DNA of 64,000 bases from Acidithiobacillus ferrianus (GTDB lineage: Bacteria > Pseudomonadota > Gammaproteobacteria > Acidithiobacillales > Acidithiobacillaceae): the NCBI RefSeq assembly GCF_010378095.1, contig NZ_WNJL01000022.1, forward strand, positions 1-64,000, read 5' to 3'. Every line of letters starts with the position of its first letter. The stretch's first letter is position 1. Positions 27,837-39,768 of the stretch are shown here, in pieces. The position numbers were made by a program, and so were the translations under genes. The notes beneath the pieces were generated by a model. That model searched no databases. It saw nothing but the letters and a program-made list of their open reading frames with translations, and had not been told where the DNA came from.

Positions 27837-29300
27837 ATGAGCGGAAGCACAAAGAAAAACACGATCTATAATTTGGCGGGAAGTTTATTTCCGGTAGTGG
27901 TTTCCTTGGTGACTGTTCCACTCTATCTGCATAAGATCGGGGTTGATCGCTACGGCGTACTCGCTTTGGTTTGGATGTTCTTGGGATATTTTGGGGTTTT
28001 TGATCTTGGATTGTCGCGCGCAGCGGCGAATCAAATCGCCAAAACCGATAAACAAGAGGATGTGCGTGCGGTTTTCTGGACGGCTCTGTACCTCAATGGA
28101 TGTATTGGACTCCTGGGTGGCGTAGCACTTTATTTCATAGGGGAGCTGGTTTTCCAGTACGTATTCAAGATGCCGAGCGGTATGCGCACATCGGTTATAT
28201 CGGTTATGCCTTGGCTCGCTTTTGCGGTTCCTCTGGCAACCATTTCAGGTGTGTTCACAGGAACCATGGAGGGAAGGGAGCGGTTTCTGAGTTTAAATAT
28301 ATTACAGGTCATGGGAACGTTTCTTCTGCAGGTAGTCCCCTTGGGCGTTGCTTATTTGTATGGTCCGAAACTGCTCTGGTTGATTCCCGCTGCCATCATC
28401 GTTCGGGCAGTATCGTTGATTCCGCTCATATATTTTACTTTAAAGATCGTAGGCTCCTGGCGACCGCGTTTGCTCGATCCCCGTTGGGCGAAAGTCTTGT
28501 TTGGCTATGGCGCGTGGATTTCGATATCGAACCTGATCGTGCCTTTCTTCAGTACGCTCGATAAATTTATGATCGGTGGTATCATCGGCGCCGCGGGCGT
28601 GTCTTATTATACCGTTCCGGAACGGTTGGCTCGTCAAACGTCCGTGTTTCCAGGTGCGTTGACCAGGACGTTGTTTCCGCAGCTTTCAGCCGGTGAGGAA
28701 TCGGAGGCCCGACAGAAAGCGGAGCGCTCGCTGAATGTACTGATCGGGGTGGTTACGCCGGTGATTGTAATCCTCATGGTAGGTATGCATCCATTTCTAG
28801 ATCTTTGGGTGGGTGAAAAGTTTGCCACTATCGCTGCACCGATTGGAACGGTTATTGCGACGACGATTTGGCTCAATGGTCTGGCTTATGTTCCCTCCAC
28901 TTTTCTTCAGGCGCGAGGAAGACCTGATCTCACCGCGCGATTCCATCTGATCGAAATCATTCCACATATTGTGTTTTTATGGTTTGCCTTGCATTGGTTT
29001 GGATTGATGGGCGGAGCGATGGCTCTGGTTGTGGTGACCCTGCTGGATACGGGGTTACTATTTTGGGGTTCTCGTTTGGAGTTATGGTCGACATGGGCCT
29101 TTATCCAAGGGGTAATATGGGTGCTACTCGGCTGTGCTCTAGGTCTATCGTTCAGTAAATTCGCCGTGATTTGGTATTTGTCGGCATCCATCCTTGTTGT
29201 CGGAGTGTCCTTGTGGGGTCTGTATATAGCACCAGATATCAGAAGTATCGCGTATCGTGCTTACGCGCATGGCAGATCTTTATTTGGCAGGATGTTGTAA
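27837..29300 (+). CDS. Lipid-linked oligosaccharide flippase (Wzx), second copy
   Basis: A 487-residue polytopic protein with the same opening as the first flippase (NTIYNLAGSLFPVVVSLVTV) and the same order of helices. Conserved shared blocks include RYGVLALVW, LGYFGVFDLGLS, FWTALYLNG and FGYGAWISISNLI. It was probably produced by duplication or by joining of two related gene clusters. The ATG at 27837 follows GGAG closely; a GTG at 27807 is an alternative. Having two flippases suggests that the locus exports two repeat types or has one spare copy. Confidence 0.86.
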   Translation: MSGSTKKNTIYNLAGSLFPVVVSLVTVPLYLHKIGVDRYGVLALVWMFLGYFGVFDLGLSRAAANQIAKTDKQEDVRAVFWTALYLNGCIGLLGGVALYFIGELVFQYVFKMPSGMRTSVISVMPWLAFAVPLATISGVFTGTMEGRERFLSLNILQVMGTFLLQVVPLGVAYLYGPKLLWLIPAAIIVRAVSLIPLIYFTLKIVGSWRPRLLDPRWAKVLFGYGAWISISNLIVPFFSTLDKFMIGGIIGAAGVSYYTVPERLARQTSVFPGALTRTLFPQLSAGEESEARQKAERSLNVLIGVVTPVIVILMVGMHPFLDLWVGEKFATIAAPIGTVIATTIWLNGLAYVPSTFLQARGRPDLTARFHLIEIIPHIVFLWFALHWFGLMGGAMALVVVTLLDTGLLFWGSRLELWSTWAFIQGVIWVLLGCALGLSFSKFAVIWYLSASILVVGVSLWGLYIAPDIRSIAYRAYAHGRSLFGRML

Positions 29301-29438
29301 TCAGCGGGCGTAGTCTTGATGAATACGATATAACGGTTATCGTTTTAATATTATAATGCGTATTAATAATTGAAAATGTCCGTATAATATAGGATCATTA
29401 AATGGATTGATCATTCATCGTCATCTGCGGGGTGCGAC
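29301..29438. other. AT-rich gap with possible internal promoter
   Basis: A 138-base, very AT-rich stretch with no gene. It contains TATAAT-like hexamers on the plus strand (in AATATTATAATG and CGTATAATATAG), either of which could be a -10 box. No convincing -35 box lies 16-18 bases before them. An internal promoter for the last plus-strand glycosyltransferase is possible. Confidence 0.35.
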
Positions 29439-30554
29439 ATGAAATCTATTAATTTTATCCTTCCCGGTAGTAAGGATTGCCCTACCGGAGGGTATAAGGT
29501 GATATATGAATATGCAAATTATATGGTTGATAACGGATTTCGCGTGAATGTGATACATCCCGTGGAGCCTATGGTGCCAAATCCGCAAGCCATTCATGTC
29601 AAGCTTCACGTGCGCCCAAGAAAATGGTTTACATATTATAAGAAACTCATTGATAAATCATACCACCCGGGATGGTTCAATCTCGATCGCCGTGTAAATG
29701 TGCTTTGGACCCCGACGCTGCATAGGAGATATATTCCAGATGCCGATTTTTTGGTGACCACCGGATGGCAAACGGTAGATTCTGTTAGTAAGTATTCTAT
29801 TTCAAAGGGAATTAAATTTTATATCGTTCAGGATTTTGAGTTTTACATGTCCGGAGACCAGGGACTCAAAGAGAATATATGTAATGGGTGTCGGCAACCC
29901 TTGATTAAAATAGTTTACTCTCCCGCAGGTGTTGAGATGCTCAAGATGTGTGCGGTTGACGCGGACTTTCATATACCATTGGGGGTTGATTTTAAAGCTT
30001 TCAGGTTAACCACAAAAATATCTGATGAACATAGAAATATGATAGGTTTTCCAACCCGGCCAGGGGAACATAAAGGGACTCAGGATGCGGTGTTGGCGCT
30101 TGCTCTTTTGCGTGAAAAGAACGGCGATATCTTCGATGTGTGGTCATTCGGTGGGGTTAAACCAGCCTTTATTCCGGATTGGATAAAATATTACGAGAAT
30201 CCTTCGGATGGTTTACTATGCACTTTGTATAATTCTTCATCCATATTTGTTACCGCGTCGCATTACGAGGGCTGGGGGTTGCCTGGATCGGAAGCCATGT
30301 CCTGTGGCGCCGCACTGGTTTCCACGTTACATGGTGGTGTGAGTGCTTATGCTGAACATGGAAAAACTGCGCTGCTGAGCCCTCCCAAGAATGTTAACGC
30401 TCTTTGCGAGAATATAGTTAAGTTGGTTAACGATAGAGATTTGTTGCTAAGCATAGCTGAAAATGGACAGAGATCCATCCAGAACTTCACATGGGAGCGA
30501 TCTGGTTTGTCTTTAATGAGCGCGTTGCTTGAGTCCTCGGGGCGTGAAATGTAA
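29439..30554 (+). CDS. Glycosyltransferase family 4, last gene of the plus-strand EPS arm
   Basis: A 371-residue GT-B enzyme. It opens with SINFILPGSKDCPTGGYKVI, and the C-terminal donor region reads S-H-Y-E-G-W-G-L-P-G-S-E-A-M-S-C-G, the E-x7-E-like site with the usual Gly-rich flank. The type resembles rhamnan-synthesis and WsaF-like transferases in general layout. GGGGTG lies six bases before the ATG. It is AT-rich like its neighbours and converges with the minus-strand GT2 gene about 90 bases downstream. Confidence 0.83.
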   Translation: MKSINFILPGSKDCPTGGYKVIYEYANYMVDNGFRVNVIHPVEPMVPNPQAIHVKLHVRPRKWFTYYKKLIDKSYHPGWFNLDRRVNVLWTPTLHRRYIPDADFLVTTGWQTVDSVSKYSISKGIKFYIVQDFEFYMSGDQGLKENICNGCRQPLIKIVYSPAGVEMLKMCAVDADFHIPLGVDFKAFRLTTKISDEHRNMIGFPTRPGEHKGTQDAVLALALLREKNGDIFDVWSFGGVKPAFIPDWIKYYENPSDGLLCTLYNSSSIFVTASHYEGWGLPGSEAMSCGAALVSTLHGGVSAYAEHGKTALLSPPKNVNALCENIVKLVNDRDLLLSIAENGQRSIQNFTWERSGLSLMSALLESSGREM

Positions 30555-30646
30555 GGAATTGAATTTCACCGGATGGGCGCGATGGTGCTTAGGGGTGGCG
30601 CAGCGTCTCACGGATCGATCCTTCGAAACTTTAGGTGAATACCTCG

Positions 30647-31591
30647 CTATAGGGCCTTCTTGCCTGCCTTGCAAGCCTGTCGCCAGGTGCGCCATCCCGC
30701 GCCGCGGCCCGCCTGAACGGCCCAAAATATGCTGATTGAGGGGGTACGGTGAATCTGGAGGCGTAGCATCTGCAAGATGCCCGGAGCAACCCGCGTCCCG
30801 ATCAGTAGTGCCCAGCCCATGAAAATGGGTCTCTGTATGGGGGCCAGGTAACGCAAAAGCGCGACGGTCTCGTTGTGTGTGGCGTTGGTGAGTGCCGGAA
30901 TGTGCACGGTGGCCCGTTTATCCTCATCAAATCGCTCGGCCGGGTAATGGTCGATGGCGACGAGTGGGTCGTAAAGGAGTTTCCAACCCTTGCGACGGAC
31001 CTCCAACGAAAAGCTCAAGTCATTATGCACCTGGGCGCCGGTACCACGGAGCGATGCGTCGAAATTCAGACCGGCAATGGCCGTGGTCCGATAGCTCATG
31101 TTTGCACCTTTGAGCACGTCGACATAGCGTGCTTCGCCGACCCCCAGGTGATGATTGCCGATAACGCGCCCATACCACTCCACTTTGCCCACCACGGCGC
31201 GAGAATCGTCCTCAATGCCGCCTCCCTGATGTACCCAGTCTCTGCCACCCACGCCGCCAATGGCGGGGTCTTGGATAAAATGGGCTTCGATACGGGAAAG
31301 CCAGTCGGGGTGTGGAGCGGCGTCGTCATCGGTTATCGAGATGATATCTGCCACCGTTGCCCGTTCGATTCCGGCGTTCAGCGCATGTACTTGTCCAGGC
31401 GCATGCACTTCAATGGTCACCAAAGGCAGTTTGAGGCGCCATGGCGCGAGGACATCCCAACTTTCCTGATCGTCGGCGCGGGCGACGACGATCACCTCGT
31501 CGGCACCGCGTTTCTGCCGGGACAGCGCTTCCAGGCAGCGGGTCAGATCCGTCGGGCGGCGATAGGTGGGCACCAGTACGGTGATTCTCAT
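30647..31591 (-). CDS. Glycosyltransferase family 2
   Basis: A 314-residue GT-A enzyme starting RITVLVPTYRRPTDLTRCLE. The nucleotide site is followed by the metal-binding I-T-D-D-D-A-A-P-H (about residue 88), and there is a hydrophobic C-terminal tail. ATG 31591 is preceded by GGGGTG; the open frame to 31852 adds 87 residues that look non-coding. It is the last gene of the rhamnose arm of the EPS locus and is GC-rich like manC and gmd. Donor probably GDP-rhamnose or GDP-mannose by context, not by motif. Confidence 0.85.
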   Translation of the reverse strand: MRITVLVPTYRRPTDLTRCLEALSRQKRGADEVIVVARADDQESWDVLAPWRLKLPLVTIEVHAPGQVHALNAGIERATVADIISITDDDAAPHPDWLSRIEAHFIQDPAIGGVGGRDWVHQGGGIEDDSRAVVGKVEWYGRVIGNHHLGVGEARYVDVLKGANMSYRTTAIAGLNFDASLRGTGAQVHNDLSFSLEVRRKGWKLLYDPLVAIDHYPAERFDEDKRATVHIPALTNATHNETVALLRYLAPIQRPIFMGWALLIGTRVAPGILQMLRLQIHRTPSISIFWAVQAGRGAGWRTWRQACKAGKKAL

Positions 31592-31613
31592 GGACACCCC
31601 GGATAGGCGGATA

Positions 31614-32222
31614 TCATGAGCGCGCGAGATTCTTGCCGATCCAAGCCTCAAAAGGGGCATTGAAGAGCGCTGGATAATAATGCAGGTCGCTGGTTCTTCG
31701 ATGCGTTTCAAGGGTGGCGGGGTTGCCGGTAACGATCCCGTAATCCGGGACGTTTTCCCGAACCACGGCGCCAGCGCCCACCACCGCCCCTCTGCCGATG
31801 CGAACGCCGGGGAGAATGATGGAGTTCGTCGCGATCCATGCGTAATCGCCAATATGTATCGGGCTTTTTTTATGTCGCCAAAGCGGGTCGGTCAACCGAT
31901 GCGATGCCGAGATGAGTTTGACACCGCCATTGATCGTCACGAAGTTCCCGATCTGTATCGTATCGTGCAGGAATAATTCACAACTCCCCACGGAGCAGTG
32001 ATCTCCGACAACAAGATTTTTAAGGGAGGCGGAATAGCTGATCTCCCCCAGTACACAGAGTGTACCGATGGTCGCGCCTTTTGACCGGAAGCGCTGGATA
32101 CGCCACAAGATGCGCAGCAGGGGGTAGGCGTTGAGCAGACGTTTAGCGAGCAGAATAAGCGCGCGTTTTAAGGTCGTGGGCTTTTCGCGGTGCTGCCATA
32201 AATAACGTATCTCTGCGCACAT
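31614..32222 (-). CDS. Left-handed beta-helix acyltransferase (WcaF/Maa-like)
   Basis: A 202-residue enzyme with hexapeptide repeats over about residues 50-175 (for example IGNFVTINGGVKLISASH, IGDYAWIATNSIILPGVRIG and GAVVGAGAVV), ending with G-I-V-T-G-N-P-A. The conserved catalytic His lies in S-A-S-H. Such enzymes transfer acetyl or other acyl groups from acyl-CoA to sugar hydroxyls, so it probably decorates the EPS. AGGAGAAAGG precedes the ATG. It lies between the GT2 gene and manC on one strand. Confidence 0.87.
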   Translation of the reverse strand: MCAEIRYLWQHREKPTTLKRALILLAKRLLNAYPLLRILWRIQRFRSKGATIGTLCVLGEISYSASLKNLVVGDHCSVGSCELFLHDTIQIGNFVTINGGVKLISASHRLTDPLWRHKKSPIHIGDYAWIATNSIILPGVRIGRGAVVGAGAVVRENVPDYGIVTGNPATLETHRRTSDLHYYPALFNAPFEAWIGKNLARS

Positions 32223-32267
32223 GCGCCTTTCTCCTGACGAAGCGGCAGCAGCTTCGGGACCTCCTAG

Positions 32268-33713
32268 CTAGGAAGCCACGCGTCCATAACGATCATCAAA
32301 ACGCACGATATCGTCCTCTCCCAGATATTCACCGCTCTGCACCTCGATCATCACCAGGTCAATCACGCCCGGATTGATCAGGCGATGCGCGGTTCCGGCG
32401 GGGATGTAGGTGGATTCGTTGGTACGGATGAGACGCTCCTCCTCGCCATTGACGATCTTTGCGGTGCCCGATACGACGATCCAGTGTTCGCTGCGGTGAT
32501 GATGCATCTGCAGGGAAAGCGCGGCTCCCGGTTTGACGAAGATGCGCTTGATTTTGAAACGGGCGCCTTCCTCCAGTACCGTGTAGGTACCCCAGGGACG
32601 ATGGACGGTGCGGTGCAGGTTGTGCGCCTCATGGCCGCGTCGCTTCAGTTCGGTGACGATGCGTTTGACGTCTTGGTCACGGTCCTTGCGGGCGATAAGG
32701 AGGGCATCCGGCGTATCGACGATGATCAGTTCCTCCACCCCGAGCAAGGCGGTCAGGCGATCCGAACTGTGGACGATACAGTTCTGCGCATCTTCCAGCA
32801 CCGTGTCTCCCAGGACGCGGTTACCATCGACCCCGTCAGGGAGGAGAGCGCCGAAAGCGGTCCACGAACCAATGTCGCTCCAGCCGAAGTCGCCGGGGAC
32901 GACAGCGACCTGCTCGGCCTTTTCCATGACCGCGTAGTCCACGGAAATGTCCGGCACCTGCGCGAAGCCCGGTGCGAGTTCTCGAAAATCGGATTCGCAG
33001 CGACCCTCCGCCCAGGCGCTGCGGGTGTCGTGGTAGAGTTGCGGTTCGTAGCGTTCCAAGGCGGAGAGATAGGCATCGGCACGGAAACAGAACATGCCGC
33101 TGTTCCAGGTGTAATCGCCCTGGGCGAGAAAAGCGGCTGCGGTATCGCTGTCGGGTTTTTCGACGAAGCGGCGCACCGCGAAGCCGAGTGGCGTGCCGGC
33201 CGCCTCAAGGGTGTCGCCGGCCTCGATATATCCATAACCGGTTTCCGGCCAGGCGGGATGGATGCCGAAGGTCACCAGATAGCCCTGCTCGGCCAGTCGC
33301 CGTGCCCGCTCCACCGCTTGGGCGAACGCGGCCTGGTTCTGCACCAGATGGTCGGCGGGCAGCACCAGCAGGATCGCTTCCGGCCCGATCAGGGCTTCCG
33401 CCTGCAACGCGGCGGCGGCGATGGCCGGGGCGGTGTTGCGGCCTACCGGTTCGAGAACGAAAAATGCCGCCCGTTGTTCTGCCTGGTTCAACACCGGTTG
33501 GTAGACATCCCGTGTCTGGAAGTAGTATTCCCGATTGGTCACGGTGATAAAATGATGGACATCCGGCAGGGCCAACGCGCGTTGCAGCGTCTTCTGCAAC
33601 AAGGTCTCGCCATCGGGCAGTTGTAAGAAGGGCTTGGGGTGGCTCTGCCGGGAAAGCGGCCACAGACGCGTCCCGGCGCCGCCGGAAAGAATGACTGGGA
33701 TCAACGAGTGCAT
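32268..33713 (-). CDS. manC: Mannose-1-phosphate guanylyltransferase / mannose-6-phosphate isomerase
   Basis: A 481-residue bifunctional enzyme. The N-terminal nucleotidyltransferase has V-I-L-S-G-G-A-G-T-R-L-W-P (about 8-20), the F-V-E-K-P motif (about 173) and W-N-S-G-M-F. The C-terminal type II isomerase domain begins at R-P-W-G-T-Y (about 362) and has the metal-binding Q-M-H-H-H-R-S-E-H-W (about 392). It makes GDP-mannose, supplying gmd next door. Length and domain order match AlgA/XanB/ManC. GGAG lies upstream of the ATG. Confidence 0.95.
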   Translation of the reverse strand: MHSLIPVILSGGAGTRLWPLSRQSHPKPFLQLPDGETLLQKTLQRALALPDVHHFITVTNREYYFQTRDVYQPVLNQAEQRAAFFVLEPVGRNTAPAIAAAALQAEALIGPEAILLVLPADHLVQNQAAFAQAVERARRLAEQGYLVTFGIHPAWPETGYGYIEAGDTLEAAGTPLGFAVRRFVEKPDSDTAAAFLAQGDYTWNSGMFCFRADAYLSALERYEPQLYHDTRSAWAEGRCESDFRELAPGFAQVPDISVDYAVMEKAEQVAVVPGDFGWSDIGSWTAFGALLPDGVDGNRVLGDTVLEDAQNCIVHSSDRLTALLGVEELIIVDTPDALLIARKDRDQDVKRIVTELKRRGHEAHNLHRTVHRPWGTYTVLEEGARFKIKRIFVKPGAALSLQMHHHRSEHWIVVSGTAKIVNGEEERLIRTNESTYIPAGTAHRLINPGVIDLVMIEVQSGEYLGEDDIVRFDDRYGRVAS

Positions 33714-33739
33714 TGCATCATCTCCATGCTGAGAGTCTG

Positions 33740-35640
<1,901 letters not shown>

Positions 35641-35676
35641 GGAGTACTTGCTTTCGATGGCATGCAGGTCTGTCCT

Positions 35677-36870
35677 TTATATATGCTGTGCGTCCCGATG
35701 TCGAGATTTTTCCTGAAAAATGCGCCATTCCCTTTCCACGAGATCGGTGAATTCGGAACGAAAACGTTCCGGAGTAAACCGGAGCGCATTTTCACGGCAG
35801 GCGTTTGGGGTGATGGTCGTGCCTTCCCGCTCGAAGCGTTCCACCGCTGCAATGATGGCGGCTTCTGACTGTTCGTCAAAAAATACGCCGGTGGGTGCGA
35901 GGGAGGGCGCGGCGTCCTCTGTCTCCGCCAGTGGCACGATGGTCTCCCGGACTCCGCCTTTGCCATAGGCGATGACCGGCGTGCCGCAAGCCTGTGCTTC
36001 GAGCGGGGCAATGCCGAAGTCCTCCTCCGCTGCGAAAACGAAGGCGCGGCCCCGCTGCAGGTGGTCGCGCAGGATTTCGGTCCCGGTGAAGCCGAGCAGG
36101 GTGACATTCGGTCCGGCCTTGGACCGCACTTTTTCAAAATCCGGCCCGTCGCCGATCACCACAAGGCGTTTGTCGGGCATGGCCGTAAAGGCGGACACAA
36201 TCAAGTCCATCTTTTTGTAGGGTACCATGCGCGAGGCGGTAACATAAAAATCTTCTTTGGCGCTCCGCAAGGCAAAATGAGAGACATCGACGGGAGGCGC
36301 GATGAGGGTGGCTTCGCGCCGGTAGGCCTTGTGGATACGGCGGGCGACGAAGCGGGAGTTGGCGATGAAGGTATTCACGCCATTGGGCGTGCGGCTGTCC
36401 CAAAGGCGCACGTAATGAAGAATGATACGGGCGACCCAGCTCTTCGGCCCACGCACCAGTCCCGCCTCCCAGAGATATTGGTGTTGCAGGTCCCAAGCGT
36501 AGCGGATGGGCGAATGCACATAGCTCAAATGCAACTGATCCGGTCCGGTCAGAACCCCTTTTGCCACCGCATGACTGCTACTCAATACCAAGTCGTAGGC
36601 GGAGAGATCGAACTGTTCGATGGCCAGGGGCATGAGAGGCAGATAACTCCGATATTTTTTTTGCGCCCTGGGTAATCGCTGAATGAAGGAAGTGGTCACT
36701 GGCCGGTTGCCAATAAAGTCGCGGTGGTCCGGCAACAAGAAATCCACCAGGCTGAAGAGGTCCGCTTCTGGATAGCACTGCAGCATTTGTTCCAAGACAC
36801 GTTCCGCCCCGGCATAGGTGACGAGCCAGTCATGAATGATAGCGACGCGCCGGGGCACCTGTGTCGTCAT
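35677..36870 (-). CDS. Glycosyltransferase family 4 (WbaZ/mannosyl-rhamnosyltransferase type)
   Basis: A 397-residue GT-B enzyme from ATG 36870. The opening RVAIIHDWLVTYAGAERVLE and the Y-V-H-S-P-I-R-Y-A-W-D block (about 115-125) are typical of the WbaZ-like GT4 group. The donor site shows E-E-D-F-G-I-A-P-L-E-A-Q-A-C-G. Many of these enzymes use GDP-mannose or GDP-rhamnose, which fits the manC-gmd-rmd neighbours. It starts the minus-strand rhamnose arm. The frame extends to 36939, but the extra residues precede the conserved start. Confidence 0.85.
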   Translation of the reverse strand: MTTQVPRRVAIIHDWLVTYAGAERVLEQMLQCYPEADLFSLVDFLLPDHRDFIGNRPVTTSFIQRLPRAQKKYRSYLPLMPLAIEQFDLSAYDLVLSSSHAVAKGVLTGPDQLHLSYVHSPIRYAWDLQHQYLWEAGLVRGPKSWVARIILHYVRLWDSRTPNGVNTFIANSRFVARRIHKAYRREATLIAPPVDVSHFALRSAKEDFYVTASRMVPYKKMDLIVSAFTAMPDKRLVVIGDGPDFEKVRSKAGPNVTLLGFTGTEILRDHLQRGRAFVFAAEEDFGIAPLEAQACGTPVIAYGKGGVRETIVPLAETEDAAPSLAPTGVFFDEQSEAAIIAAVERFEREGTTITPNACRENALRFTPERFRSEFTDLVEREWRIFQEKSRHRDAQHI

Positions 36871-36993
36871 CCTGATATGCCCGGTGGGTGGAAAGGGGCG
36901 GCAACTGTGTTGAGCATGGGTGACGTTCTCAAGAGCCATTGGTCGAAACCTTAGCGTTAATAGCCGGTACGGTCAATTGCACCGGGGTGGCAT

Positions 36994-38793
36994 TCAGCGC
37001 AGCAGGATTTTCAGGAAGGATGCGCCATAAGCGGCCAGCTTGCGTTCGCCGATGCCGGGGACCGTGGCGAGGGCGCGCAGGTCGCGTGGGCGGCGCTGCA
37101 GCATTTCCATGAGGGTGGCGTCGTGGAAGATGGCATAAGGCGGGACTCCTTGCGCGAGCGCCAGTGCGCGGCGATGTTGTCGTAGCGCTTCCCACAGCGT
37201 GGCGTCTTGGGGGGCGAGGTCGGGGCGCTTGTCCCGTGACTTCGGGGTGACACTTTCCTGCTGGCGCAAGGTCAGGGTTTCTTCGCCGCGCAAGAGCGGG
37301 CGACTGCTGGAACTGAGGCGCAGGCCACCGTGCCCCTCGGCATCCACCTCCACCAGTCCGCGGAGCAAAAGATGGCGGAAAACGGCGCGCCAGGCATTGG
37401 CCGAGAGTTCCTGACCAATGCCATAGACGCTGAGCCGGTCGTGGCCGTTCTGGTGGATGCGTGGTTCCGCGCGGGCGATCAGGACATCCACCAGATACTG
37501 CACGCCGAAGCGTTGGCCGGTGCGGTGTATGGTGGAGAGGGCTTTTTGCGCGGCGACCGTGGCATCCCAGGTGGCGGGAGGTTGCAGACAATTGTCACAA
37601 TTGCCGCAGGGTTGGGAGAGGTGCTCACCAAAATAGGCGAGCAGGGTCTGGCGGCGGCAGTGGGTGGTTTCGCAGAGGGCGAGCATGGCGTCAAGTTTGT
37701 GGCTCTCCATCTGCTTGCGGGGCATATCTGTCCCGGATTGTTGAATCATCTGCCGCAATTGCACCACGTCTTGCAGACCATAATGCATCCAGGCTTCAGC
37801 GGGCATGCCATCGCGCCCGGCGCGGCCGGTTTCCTGATAATAGGCCTCAATGCTCCTGGGTAGGTTCAGATGGGCGACAAAGCGCACATTGGGTTTGTCG
37901 ATACCCATGCCGAAGGCGATGGTGGCGACCATGACGACGGCTTCATCCCGCTGAAAACGTTGTTGGTGACGGCGTCTTTCGTCTGCGCCCAGGCCGGCGT
38001 GATAGGGCAGGGCATCCAATCCTTCGCCCTGCAACCATTCGGCGATCTCCTCCACCCGTTTGCGGGACAGGCAGTACACGATGCCCGCTTCGCCGGTATG
38101 GCGGTCACGGATGAAACGCAGCAGGGCATTGCGCGCCCCTTGGCTGCCACTGTGGATGTGATACCGGATGTTGGGACGATCGAAGGAGCGGGTGAAGATG
38201 GCCGCCTTTTGCAACGCGAGCCGTTCAATGATTTCCGCGCGGGTTTTCGGGTCCGCGGTGGCGGTGAGCGCGATGCGCGGCACCTGCGGAAAGCGTTCGT
38301 GGAGGACCCGCAATTGCAGATATTCCGGACGGAAGTCGTGCCCCCATTGGGATACGCAGTGTGCCTCATCGATGGCGAAGAGGTTGACGGTAACACGTTG
38401 CAGCAGGCTGAGGGTGCGATCCTGAAGCAATCGTTCCGGAGCGATGTAAAGAAGGTCAAGCGTCCCGCGCAGCAGCGTTTCTTCGATGGCGCGGGCGGCG
38501 GCCGGAAGGGCGCTGGAGTTGAGCGCGGCGGCGGCCACCCCGGCCTGGCGTAGCGTGGTGACCTGATCTTCCATCAGGGCGATCAGCGGCGACACGACCA
38601 CGCCGGTACCCGTCCGGGCAATGGCTGGGATCTGATAGCACAGGGATTTTCCGCCTCCCGTTGGCATGAGTACCAGGGCGTCACGATCCGCCATGAGGGT
38701 ATGGATCACCTCCTCCTGCGGGGCACGGAAGGCCGCGTAGCCGAAAGTGTGGCGGAGTATTTCCAGCGGATGGCGGGCGGTGACGGTCGGCAT
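36994..38793 (-). CDS. recQ: ATP-dependent DNA helicase RecQ
   Basis: A 599-residue superfamily 2 helicase of normal RecQ length. Motif [10 protein letters not shown] (about 39-47), motif II D-E-A-H (about 143), motif III T-A-T-A, the helicase C domain with [10 protein letters not shown] (about 315-324), a four-cysteine zinc site in the RQC region (C-E-T-T-H-C-R and C-G-N-C-D-N-C) and a C-terminal HRDC domain are all present. It unwinds DNA 3' to 5' in recombination and fork repair. It lies just outside the EPS locus and is unrelated to it. Confidence 0.96.
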   Translation of the reverse strand: MPTVTARHPLEILRHTFGYAAFRAPQEEVIHTLMADRDALVLMPTGGGKSLCYQIPAIARTGTGVVVSPLIALMEDQVTTLRQAGVAAAALNSSALPAAARAIEETLLRGTLDLLYIAPERLLQDRTLSLLQRVTVNLFAIDEAHCVSQWGHDFRPEYLQLRVLHERFPQVPRIALTATADPKTRAEIIERLALQKAAIFTRSFDRPNIRYHIHSGSQGARNALLRFIRDRHTGEAGIVYCLSRKRVEEIAEWLQGEGLDALPYHAGLGADERRRHQQRFQRDEAVVMVATIAFGMGIDKPNVRFVAHLNLPRSIEAYYQETGRAGRDGMPAEAWMHYGLQDVVQLRQMIQQSGTDMPRKQMESHKLDAMLALCETTHCRRQTLLAYFGEHLSQPCGNCDNCLQPPATWDATVAAQKALSTIHRTGQRFGVQYLVDVLIARAEPRIHQNGHDRLSVYGIGQELSANAWRAVFRHLLLRGLVEVDAEGHGGLRLSSSSRPLLRGEETLTLRQQESVTPKSRDKRPDLAPQDATLWEALRQHRRALALAQGVPPYAIFHDATLMEMLQRRPRDLRALATVPGIGERKLAAYGASFLKILLR

Positions 38794-38865
38794 GGCGTCT
38801 CAGGATAACCGTAAAGGACGTTCGCGCCAAACCCGGCCGCGGCGGGCTCATCGCTCGCGGAAGCG

Positions 38866-39696
38866 TCAGGGGATGAGCCGCCCCTCCGGTCTTGCGTGAT
38901 CCACGAGCGCACCGGTGGCGATCAGCAGGCTGCCGGACATCCAGATCACCAGTGCAATCGTCAGTAGAGCCATACTGAAGACAATCAGCGCGACCAGTAC
39001 GATCCTGGCGATGAGTGAAGATAGTAGGGATTTTGACAACACACTGAGCGTGCCGACGATCACCCCGACAGGAATGGCGTAGATCACGCTCGCGAGCAGA
39101 ACGAACAGGGTAAGCACGAATGGGAAAAAAAGCCACACCAGGCGGCTGCCGAAAATACGGGACGCATCCCGCAAGGCCGCTTGCAGAGACGCGCCATACA
39201 CGGCAAAGAGCATGAAGGCATACTGAAAAAAGAAGCCTACCAGCATCCAGGCGAATATTTCCAGCCAGACATCCGGCCGGGTAAAGGTGGATGGCGGTAA
39301 AGGGTGTCCAGGGGTCGCCGCGAAGCCGGTAACGGCCACGAAGATCGCGCCCAGCGCTGCGGGAAGCATGGACAGGGTCCACGCCTCGACGCGTTGGGCG
39401 CCCCAGAGCAGATCTCCGACACTCCAGGTTCTATCCGCCAGTGCGGTGGCTAACAGGCGATAGAGTCCGATATTGAGCACGTATGTCCAGAGATACATGG
39501 GGAAGCGCCACAGATCCGTGTTGGCTGGGCTGATGGCGTTGAGGATGCCGAGGGTGATGAATCCGATAAGCAGCAGCATGAAGTAAATGAGGATGGCCCC
39601 GGAGAGGGGCTTGAAACGCTGCCGCAGCAGGCGCCAACCACTCGTCATGGCGCTACGGTAGGTGGGCTGTCCAGGGGGGAGAAGAGCGTCGTGCAT
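38866..39696 (-). CDS. Polytopic membrane protein of unknown function
   Basis: A 276-residue protein with about six predicted membrane helices (first about 35-55, last about 245-268) and no catalytic motif that I recognise. The general type resembles the BPSS1780-like family of proteobacterial inner-membrane proteins, which is a weak match. AGGAGA lies upstream of the ATG. It sits between recQ and apaH on the same strand, with about 70-base gaps on both sides. Confidence 0.75.
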   Translation of the reverse strand: MHDALLPPGQPTYRSAMTSGWRLLRQRFKPLSGAILIYFMLLLIGFITLGILNAISPANTDLWRFPMYLWTYVLNIGLYRLLATALADRTWSVGDLLWGAQRVEAWTLSMLPAALGAIFVAVTGFAATPGHPLPPSTFTRPDVWLEIFAWMLVGFFFQYAFMLFAVYGASLQAALRDASRIFGSRLVWLFFPFVLTLFVLLASVIYAIPVGVIVGTLSVLSKSLLSSLIARIVLVALIVFSMALLTIALVIWMSGSLLIATGALVDHARPEGRLIP

Positions 39697-39768
39697 GGGG
39701 CGGGTCTCCTGGTGGGGGCGTCTTCACAAACGGTGCGCTGTACGGCCACAATCCACATGGCGGGGATA

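Noticed and set aside
32385..33626. 413-residue plus-strand frame opposite manC
   Set aside because: A GC-rich third-position artefact; manC on the other strand has complete catalytic motifs.
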